Below are positions 13,201-24,459 of a stretch of 64,000 nt of DNA, in pieces. This DNA comes from Crotalaria pallida (lineage: Eukaryota > Streptophyta > Magnoliopsida > Fabales > Fabaceae): assembly GCA_037953625.1 (NCBI GenBank), contig CM075651.1:108253001-108317000 (forward strand), given 5' to 3'. A program made the position numbers and the translations under genes. The notes beneath the pieces are model-generated. The model saw only the letters and a program-made list of their open reading frames with translations, searched no databases and was not told the DNA's origin. The stretch's first letter is position 1. Each line of letters opens with the position of its first letter.

Positions 13201-15152
13201 TGTTTAGGATCATTCTAATGGTTCTTATAAGTCCTAATACACATTCCTAGACCATTCTAAGCCTTTAGAATACTCTCTTAACCATTCTACGCTTGTTAGA
13301 ACCTCCAAGGACTCATGCTACACCCTCAAAATCCCTTGGGGTACCATGCAATGTTTAGGATCATTCTAATGGTTATTATAAGTCCTAATACACATTCCTA
13401 GACCATTCTAAGCCTTTAGAATACTCTCTTAACCATTCTAAACTTGTTAGAACCTCCAAGGACTCATGCTACACCCTCTATGTCCCTTGGGGACTCAAGC
13501 ATTGTTTAGGATCATTCTAATGGTTCTTATAAGACCTAATACACATTCCTAGACCATTCTAAGTCTTTAGAATAATCTCTTAACCATTCTACACTTGTTA
13601 GAACTTCCAAGGACTCATGCTATACCCTCTACGTCCCTTGGGGATTCAAGCAATGTTTAGGATCATTCTAATAGTTCTTATAAGTCCTAATACATATTCC
13701 TAGACTATTCTAAGCCATTAGAATACTCTCTTAACCATTCTACACCTGTTAGAACCTCCAAGGATTCATGCTACACCCTCTACGTCCCTTGGGGTACCAT
13801 GAAATGTTTAGGATCATTCTAATGGTTATTATAAGTCCTAATACACATTCCTAGACCATTCTAAGCCATTAGAATACTCTCTTAACCATTCTACACCTGT
13901 TAGAACCTCCAAGGACTCATGCTAGACCCTCTACGTCCCTTGAGGACTCAAGAATTGTTTAGGATCATTCTAATGGTTCTTATAAGTCCTAATACACATT
14001 CCTAGACCATTCTAAGCCTTTAGAATACTCTCTTAACCATTCTACACTTGTTAGAACCTCCAAGGACTCATGCTACACCCTCAAAATCCCTTGGGGTACC
14101 ATGCAATGTTTAGGATCATTCTAATGGTTATTATAAGTCCTAATACACATTCCTAGACCATTCTAAGCCTTTAGAATACTCTCTTAACCATTCTACACTT
14201 GTTAGAACCTCCAAGGACTCATGCTACACCCTCTACGTCCCTTGGGGTACCAGGAAATGTTTAGGATCATTCTAATGGTTATTATAAGTCCTAATACACA
14301 TTCCTAGACCATTCTAAGCCATTAGAATACTCTCTTAACCATTCTACACCTGTTAGAACCTCCAAGGACTCATGCTAGACCCTCTACGTCCCTTGAGGAC
14401 TCAAGCATTGTTTAGGATCATTCTAATGGTTCTTATAAGTCCTAATACACATTCCTAGACCATTCTAAGCCTTTAGAATACTCTCTTAACCATTCTACGC
14501 TTGTTAGAACCTCCAAGGACTCATGCTACACCCTCAAAATCCCTTGGGGTACCATGCAATGTTTAGGATCATTCTAATGGTTATTATAAGTCCTAATACA
14601 CATTCCTAGACCATTCTAAGCCTTTAGAATACTCTCTTAACCATTCTAAACTTGTTAGAACCTCCAAGGACTCATGCTACACCCTCTATGTCCCTTGGGG
14701 ACTCAAGCATTGTTTAGGATCATTCTAATGGTTCTTATAAGACCTAATACACATTCCTAGACCATTCTAAGTCTTTAGAATAATCTCTTAACCATTCTAC
14801 ACTTGTTAGAACTTCCAAGGACTCATGCTATACCCTCTACGTCCCTTGGGGATTCAAGCAATGTTTAGGATCATTCTAATAGTTCTTATAAGTCCTAATA
14901 CATATTCCTAGACTATTCTAAGCCATTAGAATACTCTCTTAACCATTCTACACCTGTTAGAACCTCCAAGGATTCATGCTACACCCTCTACGTCCCTTGG
15001 GGTACCATGAAATGTTTAGGATCATTCTAATGGTTATTATAAGTCCTAATACACATTCCTAGACCATTCTAAGCCATTAGAATACTCTCTTAACCATTCT
15101 ACACCTGTTAGAACCTCCAAGGACTCATGCTAGACCCTCTACGTCCCTTGAG
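10200..15152 (+). repeat. 8-monomer higher-order repeat, 1208 bp, about 4.1 near-identical copies
   Basis: The marker ACGCTTGTTAGAAC starts at 10873, 12081, 13289 and 14497, exactly 1208 bp apart (8 x 151). The monomer order is the same each time: ACGCTTG/CAAAATCC; AAACTTG/TATGTCC; CTTCC type; GGATTC with ACCATGAAATG; CTTGAGGACTCAAGAATTG; CAAAATCC; GGTACCAGGAAATG; CTTGAGGACTCAAGCATTG. By eye I find no difference between the full copies. The pattern first matches near 10200 and stops at 15153, where GGAATCAAGCAATG replaces GGACTCAAGAATTG. This is the most homogeneous and so probably one of the most recently amplified blocks, unless the assembly collapsed or copied it. Confidence 0.93.
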
Positions 15153-16157
15153 GAATCAAGCAATGTTTAGGATCATTCTAATGGTTCTTATAAGTCCTAA
15201 TACACATTCCTAGACAATTCTAAGCCTTTAGAATACTCTCTTAACCATTCTACACTTGTTAGAACCTCCAAGGACTCATGCTACACCCTCAAAATCCCTT
15301 GGGGTACCATGCAAAGTTTAGGATCATTCTAATGGTTATTATAAGTCCTAATACACATTCCTAGACCATTCTAAGCCTTTAGAATACTCTCTTAACCATT
15401 CTACACCTGTTAGAACCTCCTAGGACTCATGCTAGACCCTCTACGTGCCTTGGGGACTCCAGCATTGTTTAGGATCATTCAAATGGTTCTTATAAGACCT
15501 AATACACATTCCTAGACCATTCTAAGCCTTTAGAATACTCTCTTAACCATTCTACACTTGTTAGAACCTCCAAGGACTCATGCTGCACCCTCTACGTTCC
15601 CTAGAGTACCATGCAATGTTTAGGATCATTCTAATGGTTATTATAAGTCCTAATACACATTCCTATACCATTCTAAGACTTTAGAATACTCTCTTAACCA
15701 TTCTACACCTGTTAGAACCTCCAATGACTCATGCTAGACCCTCTACGTCCCTTGGGGACTCAAGCATTATTTAGGATAATTCTAATCGTTCTTATAAGAC
15801 CTAATACACATTCCTAGACCATTCCAAGCCTTTAGAATACTCTATTAACCATTCTACACTTGTTAGAACCTCCAAGGACTCATGCTGCACCCTCTACGTC
15901 CCTTACGGTACCATGCAATGTTTAGGATCATTCTAATGGTTATTAGAAGTCCTAATACACATTCCTAGACCATTCTAAGCCTTTAGAATACTCTCTTAAC
16001 CATTCTACACCTGTTAGAACCTCCAATGACTCATGCTAGACCCTCTACGTCCCTTGGGGACTCAAGCATTGTTTAGGATCATTCTAATGGTTCTTATAAG
16101 TCCTAATACACATTCCTAGACCATTCTAAGCCTTTAGAATACTCTCTTAACCATTCT

Positions 16158-16223
16158 ACACTTGTTAGAACCTCCAAGGACTCATGCTACACCCTCTACG
16201 TCCCTTGGGGTACCATGCAATGT
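16158..16223 (+). repeat. Truncated monomer (66 bp), copy 1
   Basis: A B monomer breaks off after ACCATGCAATGTTTCGG and continues directly as TGTTAGAACCTCC of the next unit. This leaves 66 bp and removes about 85 bp, including the conserved half and its dyad. The same junction (TGTTTCGGTGTTAGAACC) occurs at 22211 and 25451, so the three share one origin. Confidence 0.9.
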
Positions 16224-16299
16224 TTCGGTGTTAGAACCTCCAATGACTCATGCTAGACCCTCTACGTCCCTTGGGGATTCAAGCATTGTTTAGGATCAT

Positions 16300-19118
16300 T
16301 CTAATTGTTATTATAAGTCCTAATACACATTCCTAGACCATTCTAAGCCTTTAGAATACTCTCTTTACCATTTTACACCTGTTAGAAACTCCAATGACTC
16401 ATGCTAGACCCTCTACGTCCCTTGGGGACTCAAGCATTGTTTAGGATCATTCTAATTGTTCTTATAAGTCCTAATACACATTCCTAGACCATTCTAAGCC
16501 TTTAGAATACTCTCTTAACCATTCTACACTTGTTAGAACCTCCAACGTCTCATGCTACACCCTCTACGTCCCTTGGGGTACCATGCAATGTTTAGGATCA
16601 TTCTAATGGTTATTATAAGTCCTAATACACACTCCTAGACCATTTTAAGCCTTTAGAATACTCTCTTAACCATTTTACACCTGTTAGAACCTCCTAGGAC
16701 TCATGCTAGACCCTCTACGTCCCTTGGGGACTCCAGCATTGTTTAGGATCATTCAAATGGTTCTTATAAGTCCTAATACACATTCCTAGACCATTCTAAG
16801 CCTTTAGAATATTCTCTTAACCATTCTACACTTGTTAGAACCTCCAAAGTCTCATGCTACACCCTCTTCGTCCCTTGGGGTACCATGCAATGTTTAGGAT
16901 CATTCTAATGGTTATTATAAGTCCTAATACACATTCCTAGACCATTCTAAGCCTTTAGAATACTCTCTTAACCATTCTACACTTGTTAGAACCTCCAAAG
17001 TCTCATGCTACACCCTCTACGTCCATTAGGGTACCATGAAATGTTTAGGATCATTGTAATGGTTATTATAAGTCCTAATACACATTCCTAGACCATTCTA
17101 AGCCTTTAGAATATTCTCTTAACCATTCTACACCTGTTAGAACCTCCAATGACTCATGCTAGACCCTCTACGCCCCTTGGGGACTTAAGCATTGTTAAGG
17201 ATCATTCTAATGGTTATTATAAGTCCTAACACACATTCTTAGACCATTCTAAGCCTTTAGAATACTCTCTTAACCATTCTACACTTGTTAGAACCTCCGT
17301 GGACTCATGCTACACCCTCTACGTCCCTTGGGGTACCATGCAATGTTTAGGATAATTCTAATGGTTATTATTATAAGTCCTAATACACAATCCTAGACCA
17401 TTCTAAGCCTTTACAATACTCTCTTAACCATTCTACACCTGTTAGAGCCTCCAATGACTCATGCTAGACCCTCTACGTCCCTTGGGGACTCAAGCATTGT
17501 TTAGGATCATTCTAATTGTTATTATAAGTCCTAATACACATTCCTAGACCATTCTAAGCCTTTAGAATGCTCTCTTAACCATTCTACACCTGTTAGAACT
17601 TCCTAGGACTCATGATAGACCCTCTACGTCCCTTGGGGACTCAAGCATTGTTTAGTATCATTCTAATGGTTCTTATAAGTCCTAATACACATTCGTAGAC
17701 CATTCTAAGCCTTTAGAATACTCTCTTAACCATTCTACACTTGTTAGAACCTCCAACGTCTCATGCTACACCCTCTACGTCCCTTGGGGTACCATGCAAT
17801 GTTTAGGATCATTCTAATGGTTATTATAAGTCCTAATACACATTCCTAGACCATTCTAAGCCTTTAGAATACTCTCTTTACCATTTTACACCTGTTAGAA
17901 ACTCCAATGACTCATGCTAGACCCTCTACGTCCCTTGGGGACTCAAGCATTGTTTAGGATCATTCTAATTGTTCTTATAAGTCCTAATACACATTCCTAG
18001 ACCATTCTAAGCCTTTAGATTACTCTCTTAACCATTCTACACTTGTTAGAACCTCCAACGTCTCATGCTACACCCTCTACGTCCCTTAGGGTACCATGCA
18101 ATGTTTAGGATCATTCTAATGGTTATTATAAGTCCTAATACACACTCCTAGACCATTTTAAGCCTTTAGAATACTCTCTTAACCATTTTACACCTGTTAG
18201 AACCTCCTAGGACTCATGCTAGACCCTCTACGTCCCTTGGGGACTCCAGCATTGTTTAGGATCATTCAAATGGTTCTTATAAGTCCTAATACACATTCCT
18301 AGACCATTCTAAGCCTTTAGAATATTCTCTTAACCATTCTACACTTGTTAGAACCTCCAAAGTCTCATGCTACACCCTCTACGTCCCTTGGGGTACCATG
18401 CAATGTTTAGGATCATTCTAATGGTTATTATAAGTCCTAATACACATTCCTAGACCATTCTAAGCCTTTAGAATACTCTCTTAACCATTCTACACTTGTT
18501 AGAACCTCCAAAGTCTCATGCTACACCCTCTACGTCCATTAGGGTACCATGAAATGTTTAGGATCATTGTAATGGTTATTATAAGTCCTAATACACATTC
18601 CTAGACCATTCTAAGCCTTTAGAATATTCTCTTAACCATTCTACACCTGTTAGAACCTCCAATGACTCATGCTAGACCCTCTACGCCCCTTGGGGACTTA
18701 AGCATTGTTAAGGATCATTCTAATGGTTATTATAAGTCCTAATACACATTCTTAGACCATTCTAAGCCTTTAGAATACTCTCTTAACCATTCTACACTTG
18801 TTAGAACCTCCGTGGACTCATGCTACACCCTCTACGTCCCTTGGGGTACCATGCAATGTTTAGGATAATTCTAATGGTTATTATTATAAGTCCTAATACA
18901 CAATCCTAGACCATTCTAAGCCTTTACAATACTCTCTTAACCATTCTACACCTGTTAGAGCCTTCAATGACTCATGCTAGACCCTCTACGTCCCTTGGGG
19001 ACTCAAGCATTGTTTAGGATCATTCTAATTGTTATTATAAGTCCTAATACACATTCCTAGACCATTCTAAGCCTTTAGAATGCTCTCTTAACCATTCTAC
19101 ACCTGTTAGAACCTCCAA
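16300..19118 (+). repeat. Tandem duplication with 1513-bp period (10 monomers + 3 bp)
   Basis: Linked rare variants recur 1513 bp apart. CTCTTTACCATTTTACACC is at 16361 and 17874, ACACACTCCTAG near 16628 and 18141, the expanded GGTTATTATTATAAG at 17363 and 18876, and AGAATGCTCTC near 17568 and 19081. The three extra bases over 1510 are the ATT gained in the expanded copy. Matching runs from about 16300-17605 to 17813-19118, with a few differences between copies such as CTTCGTCCC versus CTACGTCCC. Boundaries are approximate. Confidence 0.85.
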
Positions 19119-19212
19119 TGACTCATGCTAGACCCTCTACGTCCCTTGGGGACTCAAGCATTGTTTAGGATCATTCTAATGGTTCTTATAAGTCCTAATA
19201 CAAATTCCTAGA

Positions 19213-19272
19213 CCATTCTAAGCCTTTAGAATACTCTCTTAACCATTCTAAGCATTTAGAATACTCTCTTAA
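19213..19272 (+). repeat. 30-bp internal tandem duplication of the dyad segment
   Basis: The 30 bases from CCATTCTAAGCC to CTCTCTTAA are present twice in direct succession (19213-19242 and 19243-19272), with GCCTTTAG in the first and GCATTTAG in the second. The monomer therefore carries two dyad elements. The repeated CCATTCTA at both ends of the segment gives the microhomology expected for slippage. Confidence 0.9.
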
Positions 19273-19860
19273 CCATTCTACACTTGTTAGAACCTCCAAG
19301 GACTCATGCTACACCCTCTACGTCCCTTGGGGTACCAAGAAATGTTTAGGATCATTCTAGTGGTTATTATAAGTCCTAATACACATTCCTAGACCATTCT
19401 AAGCCTTTAGAATACTCTCTTAACCATTCTACACCTGTTATAACCTCCAATGACTCATGCTAGACCCTCTACGTGGGGTACCATGCAATGTTTAGTATAC
19501 TTCTAATGGTTGTTATAAGTCCTGATACACATTCCTAGACCATTCTAAGCCTTTAGAATACTCTCTAAGCCATTCTACACCTGTTAGAACCTCCAATGAC
19601 TCATGCTACACCCTCTACGTCCCTTGGGGACTCAAGCATTGTTTAGGATCATTCTAATGGTTATTATAAGTCCTAATACACATTCCTAGACCATTCTAAG
19701 CCTTTAGAATACTCTCTTAACCATTCTACACCTGTTAGAACCTCCAAGGTCTCATGCTACACCCTCTACGTCCCTTGGGGTACCATGCAATGTTTAGGAT
19801 CATTCTAATGGTTATTATAAATTATAATACACATTCCTAGACCATTCTAAGCCTTTAGAA

Positions 19861-20180
19861 TACCCTCTTAACCATTCTACACTTGTTAGAACCTCCAAGG
19901 ACTCACACTACACCCTCTATGTCCCTTGGGGACTCAAGCATTGTTTAGGATCATTCTAATGGTTCTTATAAGACCTAATACACATTCCTAGACCATTCTA
20001 AGCCTTTAGAATAATCTCTTAACCATTCTACACTTGTTTGAACTTCCAAGGACTCATGCTACACCCTCTACGTCCCTTGGGGATTCAAGCAATGTTTAGG
20101 ATCATTCTAATAGTTCTTATAAGTCCTAATACACATTCCTAGACCATTCTAAGCCATTAGAATACTCTCTTAACCATTCT
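19861..20180 (+). repeat. Island of left-arm monomer types inside the dimeric region
   Basis: Two or three monomers here carry variants otherwise typical of 1-15 kb: TATGTCCC with AAGACC and AGAATAATCTC, then GTTTGAACTTCC with GGGGATTCAAGCAATG and GCCATTAG. The preceding unit has AGAATACCCTC and ACTCACACTACACC, variants otherwise concentrated to the right of 54 kb. The mix suggests a relic of an older arrangement, or transfer by gene conversion or unequal exchange. Confidence 0.7.
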
Positions 20181-20331
20181 ACACCTGTTAGAACCTCCAA
20201 GGACTCATGCTAGACCCTCTACGTCCCTTGGGGACTCAAGCATTGTTTAGGATCATTCTAATGGTTCTTATAAGTCCTAATACACATTCCTAGACCATTC
20301 TAAGCCTTTAGAATACTCTCTTAACCATTCT
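20181..20331 (+). repeat. Representative type A monomer (151 bp)
   Basis: This is a clean copy of the A variant. It begins ACACCTG, has CTAGACC after the ACTCATG block, GGGGACTCAAGCATTG in the middle and TTCTTATAAG before the conserved half. Across 15-27 kb, A copies commonly alternate with B copies, giving a dimeric period of 302 bp. A copies lack the GGTACC site found in B. The unit length is close to the 147 bp of a nucleosome core, shorter than the 160-180 bp of many plant and animal centromere satellites. Confidence 0.9.
20297..20314. repeat. Conserved dyad (7-bp stem, 4-nt loop), representative copy
   Basis: ATTCTAA-GCCT-TTAGAAT is a perfect inverted repeat at monomer positions 117-134. 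It recurs in nearly every monomer of the window. The common loop variant GCCA (ATTCTAAGCCATTAGAAT) keeps the stem intact. Frequent variants that weaken one stem base are CATTTTAAG and CATTCAAAG in the left arm. Short dyad symmetries are a reported property of centromeric satellites lacking CENP-B boxes; a role here is inference. Confidence 0.85.
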
Positions 20332-20482
20332 ACACTTGTTAGAACCTCCAAGGACTCATGCTACACCCTCTACGTCCCTTGGGGTACCATGCAATGTTTA
20401 GGATCATTCTAATGGTTATTATAAGTCCTAATACACATTCCTAGACCATTCTAAGCCTTTAGAATACTCTCTCAACCATTCA
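20332..20482 (+). repeat. Representative type B monomer (151 bp)
   Basis: This is a clean copy of the B variant, directly following the A copy. It begins ACACTTG, has CTACACC, then GGGGTACCATGCAATG and TTATTATAAG. The GGTACC (KpnI) site lies at 20393-20398 and recurs in most B copies, so a digest should give a ladder stepping mainly by about 302 bp where A and B alternate. This copy also has a small change near its end, CTCAACCATTCAACACC, which recurs about 1.88 kb downstream at 22350 and again at 25892, marking segmental duplication. Confidence 0.9.
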
Positions 20483-22144
20483 ACACCTGTTAGAACCTCT
20501 AATGACTCATGCTACACCCTCTACGTCCCTTGGGGACTCAAGCATTGTTTAGGATCATTCTAATGGTTATTATAAGTCCTAATACACATTCCTAGACCAT
20601 TCTAAGCCTTTAGAATACTCTCTTAACCATTCTACACTTGTTAGAACCTCCAAGGACTCATGCTACACCCTCTACGTCCCTTGGGGTACCATGCAATGTT
20701 TAGGATAATTCTAATGGTTATTATAAGTCCTAATACACATTCCTAGACCATTCAAAGCCTTTAGAATACTCTCTTAACCATTCTACACCTGTTAGAACCT
20801 CCAATGACTCAAGCTAGACCCTCTACGTCCCTTGGGGACTCAAGCATTGTTTAGGATCATTCTAATGGTTCTTATAAGTCCTAATACACATTCCTAGACC
20901 GTTCTAAGCCTTTAGAATACTCTCTTTTAACCAATCTACACTTGTTAGAACCTCCAAGGACTCATGCTACACCCTCTACGTCCCTTAGGTTACCATGCAA
21001 TGTTTAGGATCATTCTAATGGTTATTTTAAGTCCTAATACACATTCCTAGACCATTCTAAGCCTTTAGAATACTCTCTTAACCATTCTACACCTGTTAGA
21101 ACCTCCAATGACTCATGCTAGACCCTCTACGTCCCTTGGGGACTCAAGCATTGTTCAGGATCATTCTAATGGTTCTTATAAGTCCTAATACACATTCCTA
21201 GACCATTCTAAGCCTTTAGAATACTCTCTTAACCATTCTACACTTGTTAGAACCTCCAAGGACTCATGCTACACCCTCTACGTCCCTTGGGGTACCATGC
21301 AATGTTTAGGATCATTCTAATGGTTATTATAAGTCCTAATACATATTCCTAGACCATTCTAAGCCTTTAGAATACTCTCTTAACCATTCTACACCTATTA
21401 GAACCTCCAATGACTCATGCTAGACCCTCTACGTCCCTTGGGGACTCAAGCATTGTTTAGGATCATTCTAATGGTTCTTATAAGTCCTAATAAACATTCC
21501 TAGACCATTCTAAGCCTTTAGAATACTCTCTTAACCATTCTACACTTGTTAGAACCTCCAAGGACTCATGCTACACCCTCTACGTCCCTTGGGGTACCAT
21601 GAAATGTTTAGGATCATTCTAATGGTTATTATAAGTCCTAATACATATTCCTAGACCATTCTAAGCCTTTAGAACACTCTCTTAACCATTCTACACCTGT
21701 TAGAACCTCCAATGACTCATGCTAGACCCTCTACGTCCCTTGGGGCTCAAGCATTGTTCAGTATCATTCTAATGGTTCTTATAAGTCCTAATACACATTT
21801 CTAGACCATTCTAAGCCTTTAGAATACTCTCTTAACCATTCTACACTTGTTAGAACCTCCAAGGACTCATGCTACACCCTCTACGTCCCTTGGGGTACCA
21901 TGAAATGTTTAGGATCATTCTAATGGTTATTAGAAGTCCTAATACACATTCCTAGACCATTCTAAGCCTTTAGAATACTCTCTTAACCATTCTACACCTG
22001 TTAGAACCTCCAATGACTCATGCTAGACCCTGTACGTCCCTTGGGGACTCAAGCATTGTTTAGGATCATTCTAATGCTTCTTATATGTCCTAATACACAT
22101 TCCTAGACCATTTTAAGCCTTTAGAATACTCTCTTAACCATTCT

Positions 22145-22210
22145 ACACTTGTTAGAACCTCCAAGAACTCATGCTACACCCTCTACGTCCCTTGGGGTAC
22201 CATGCAATGT
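22145..22210 (+). repeat. Truncated monomer (66 bp), copy 2
   Basis: The deletion junction TTTCGGTGTTAGAACC is the same as in the truncated units at 16158 and 25385. It lies in a region where other linked variants (CTCTCAACCATTCAACACC at 20471 and 22350) recur about 1879 bp apart. That distance fits 13 monomers minus the 85-bp loss plus small indels. Confidence 0.9.
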
Positions 22211-22630
22211 TTCGGTGTTAGAACCTCCAATGACTCATGCTAGACCCTCTACGTCCCTTGGGGATTCAAGCATTGTTTAGGATCATTGTAATTGTTATTA
22301 TAAGTCCTAATACACATTCCTAGACCATTCTAAGCCTTTAGAATACTCTCTCAACCATTCAACACCTGTTAGAACCTCCAATGACTCATGCTACACCCTC
22401 TACATCCCTTGGGGTCTCAAGCATTGTTTAGGATCGTTCTAATGGTTATTATAAGTCCTAATACACATTCCTAGACCATTCTAAGAATTTAGAATACTCT
22501 CTTAACCATTCTACACTTGTTAGAACCTCCAAGGACTCATGCTACACCCTCTACGTCCCTTGGGGTACCAGGCAATGTTTAGGATAATTCTAATGGTTAT
22601 TATAAGTCCTAATACACATTCCTAGACAAT

Positions 22631-23540
22631 TCAAAGCCTTTAGAATACTCTCTTAACCATTCTACACCTGTTAGAACCTCCAATGACTCAAGCTAGACCC
22701 TCTACGTCCCTTGGGGACTCAAGCATTGTTTAGGATCATTCTAATGGTTCTTATAAGTCCTAATACACATTCCTAGACCGTTCTAAGCCTTTAGAATACT
22801 CTCTTTTAACCAATCTACACTTGTTAGAACCTCCAAGGACTCATGCTACACCCTCTACGTCCCTTAGGTTACCATGCAATGTTTAGGATCATTCTAATGG
22901 TTATTTTAAGTCCTAATACACATTCCTAGACCATTCTAAGCCTTTAGAATACTCTCTTAACCATTCTACACCTGTTAGAACCTCCAATGACTCATGCTAG
23001 ACCCTCTACGTCCCTTGGGGACTCAAGCATTGTTCAGGATCATTCTAATGGTTCTTATAAGTCCTAATACACATTCCTAGACCATTCAAAGCCTTTAGAA
23101 TACTCTCTTAACCATTCTACACCTGTTAGAACCTCCAATGACTCAAGCTAGACCCTCTACGTCCCTTGGGGACTCAAGCATTGTTTAGGATCATTCTAAT
23201 GGTTCTTATAAGTCCTAATACACATTCCTAGACCGTTCTAAGCCTTTAGAATACTCTCTTTTAACCAATCTACACTTGTTAGAACCTCCAAGGACTCATG
23301 CTACACCCTCTACGTCCCTTAGGTTACCATGCAATGTTTAGGATCATTCTAATGGTTATTTTAAGTCCTAATACACATTCCTAGACCATTCTAAGCCTTT
23401 AGAATACTCTCTTAACCATTCTACACCTGTTAGAACCTCCAATGACTCATGCTAGACCCTCTACGTCCCTTGGGGACTCAAGCATTGTTCAGGATCATTC
23501 TAATGGTTCTTATAAGTCCTAATACACATTCCTAGACCAT
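22631..23540 (+). repeat. Tandem duplication of a 455-bp trimer
   Basis: Three monomers are repeated directly with a period of 455 bp, from TCAAAGCC at 22631 to TCAAAGCC at 23086. ACTCAAGCTAGACC recurs at the same spacing. The two bases above 453 are the TT gained in CTCTCTTTTAACCAATC, present in both copies (near 22801 and 23256). A related copy of this segment lies near 26160-26480. Confidence 0.85.
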
Positions 23541-24459
23541 TCTAAGCCTTTAGAATACTCTCTTAACCATTCTACACTTGTTAGAACCTCCAAGGTCTCA
23601 TGCTACACCCTCTACGTCCCTTGGGGTACCATGCAATGTTTAGGATCATTCTAATGGTTATTATAAGTCCTAATACACATTCCTAGACCATTCTATGCCT
23701 TTAGAATACTCTCTTAACCATTCTACGCCTATTAGAACCTCCAATGACTCATGCTAGACCCTCTACGTCCCTTGGGGACTCAAGCATTGTTTAGGATCAT
23801 TTTAATGGTTCTTATAAGTCCTAATACACATTCCTAGACCATTCTAAGCCTTTAGAATACTCTCTTAACCATTCTACACTTGTTAGAACCTCCAAGGACT
23901 CATGCTACACCCTCTACGTCCCTTGGGGTACCATGCAATGTTTAGGATCATTCTAATGGTTATTATAAGTCCTAATACACATTCCTAGACCATTATAAGC
24001 CTTTAGAATACTCTCTTAACCATTCTATGCCTATTAGAACCTCCAATGACTCATGCTAGACCCTCTACGTCCCTTGGGGACTCAAGCATTGTTTAGGATC
24101 ATTCTAATGGTTCTTATAAGTCCTAATACACATTCCTAGACCATTCTAAGCCTTTAGAATACTCTCTTAACCATTCTACACTTGTTAGAACCTCCAAGGA
24201 CTCATGCTACACCCTCTACGTCCCTTGGGGTACCATGAAAAGTTTAGGATCATTCTAATGGTTATTATAAGTCCTAATATATATTCCTAGACCATTCTAA
24301 GCCTTTAGAATACTCTCTTAACCATTCTACACCTGTTAGAACCTCCAATGACTCATGCTAGACCCTCTACGTCCCTTGGGGCTCAAGCATTGTTCAGGAT
24401 CATTCTAATGGTTCTTATAAGTCCTAATACACATTCCTAGACCATTCTAAGCCTTTAGA

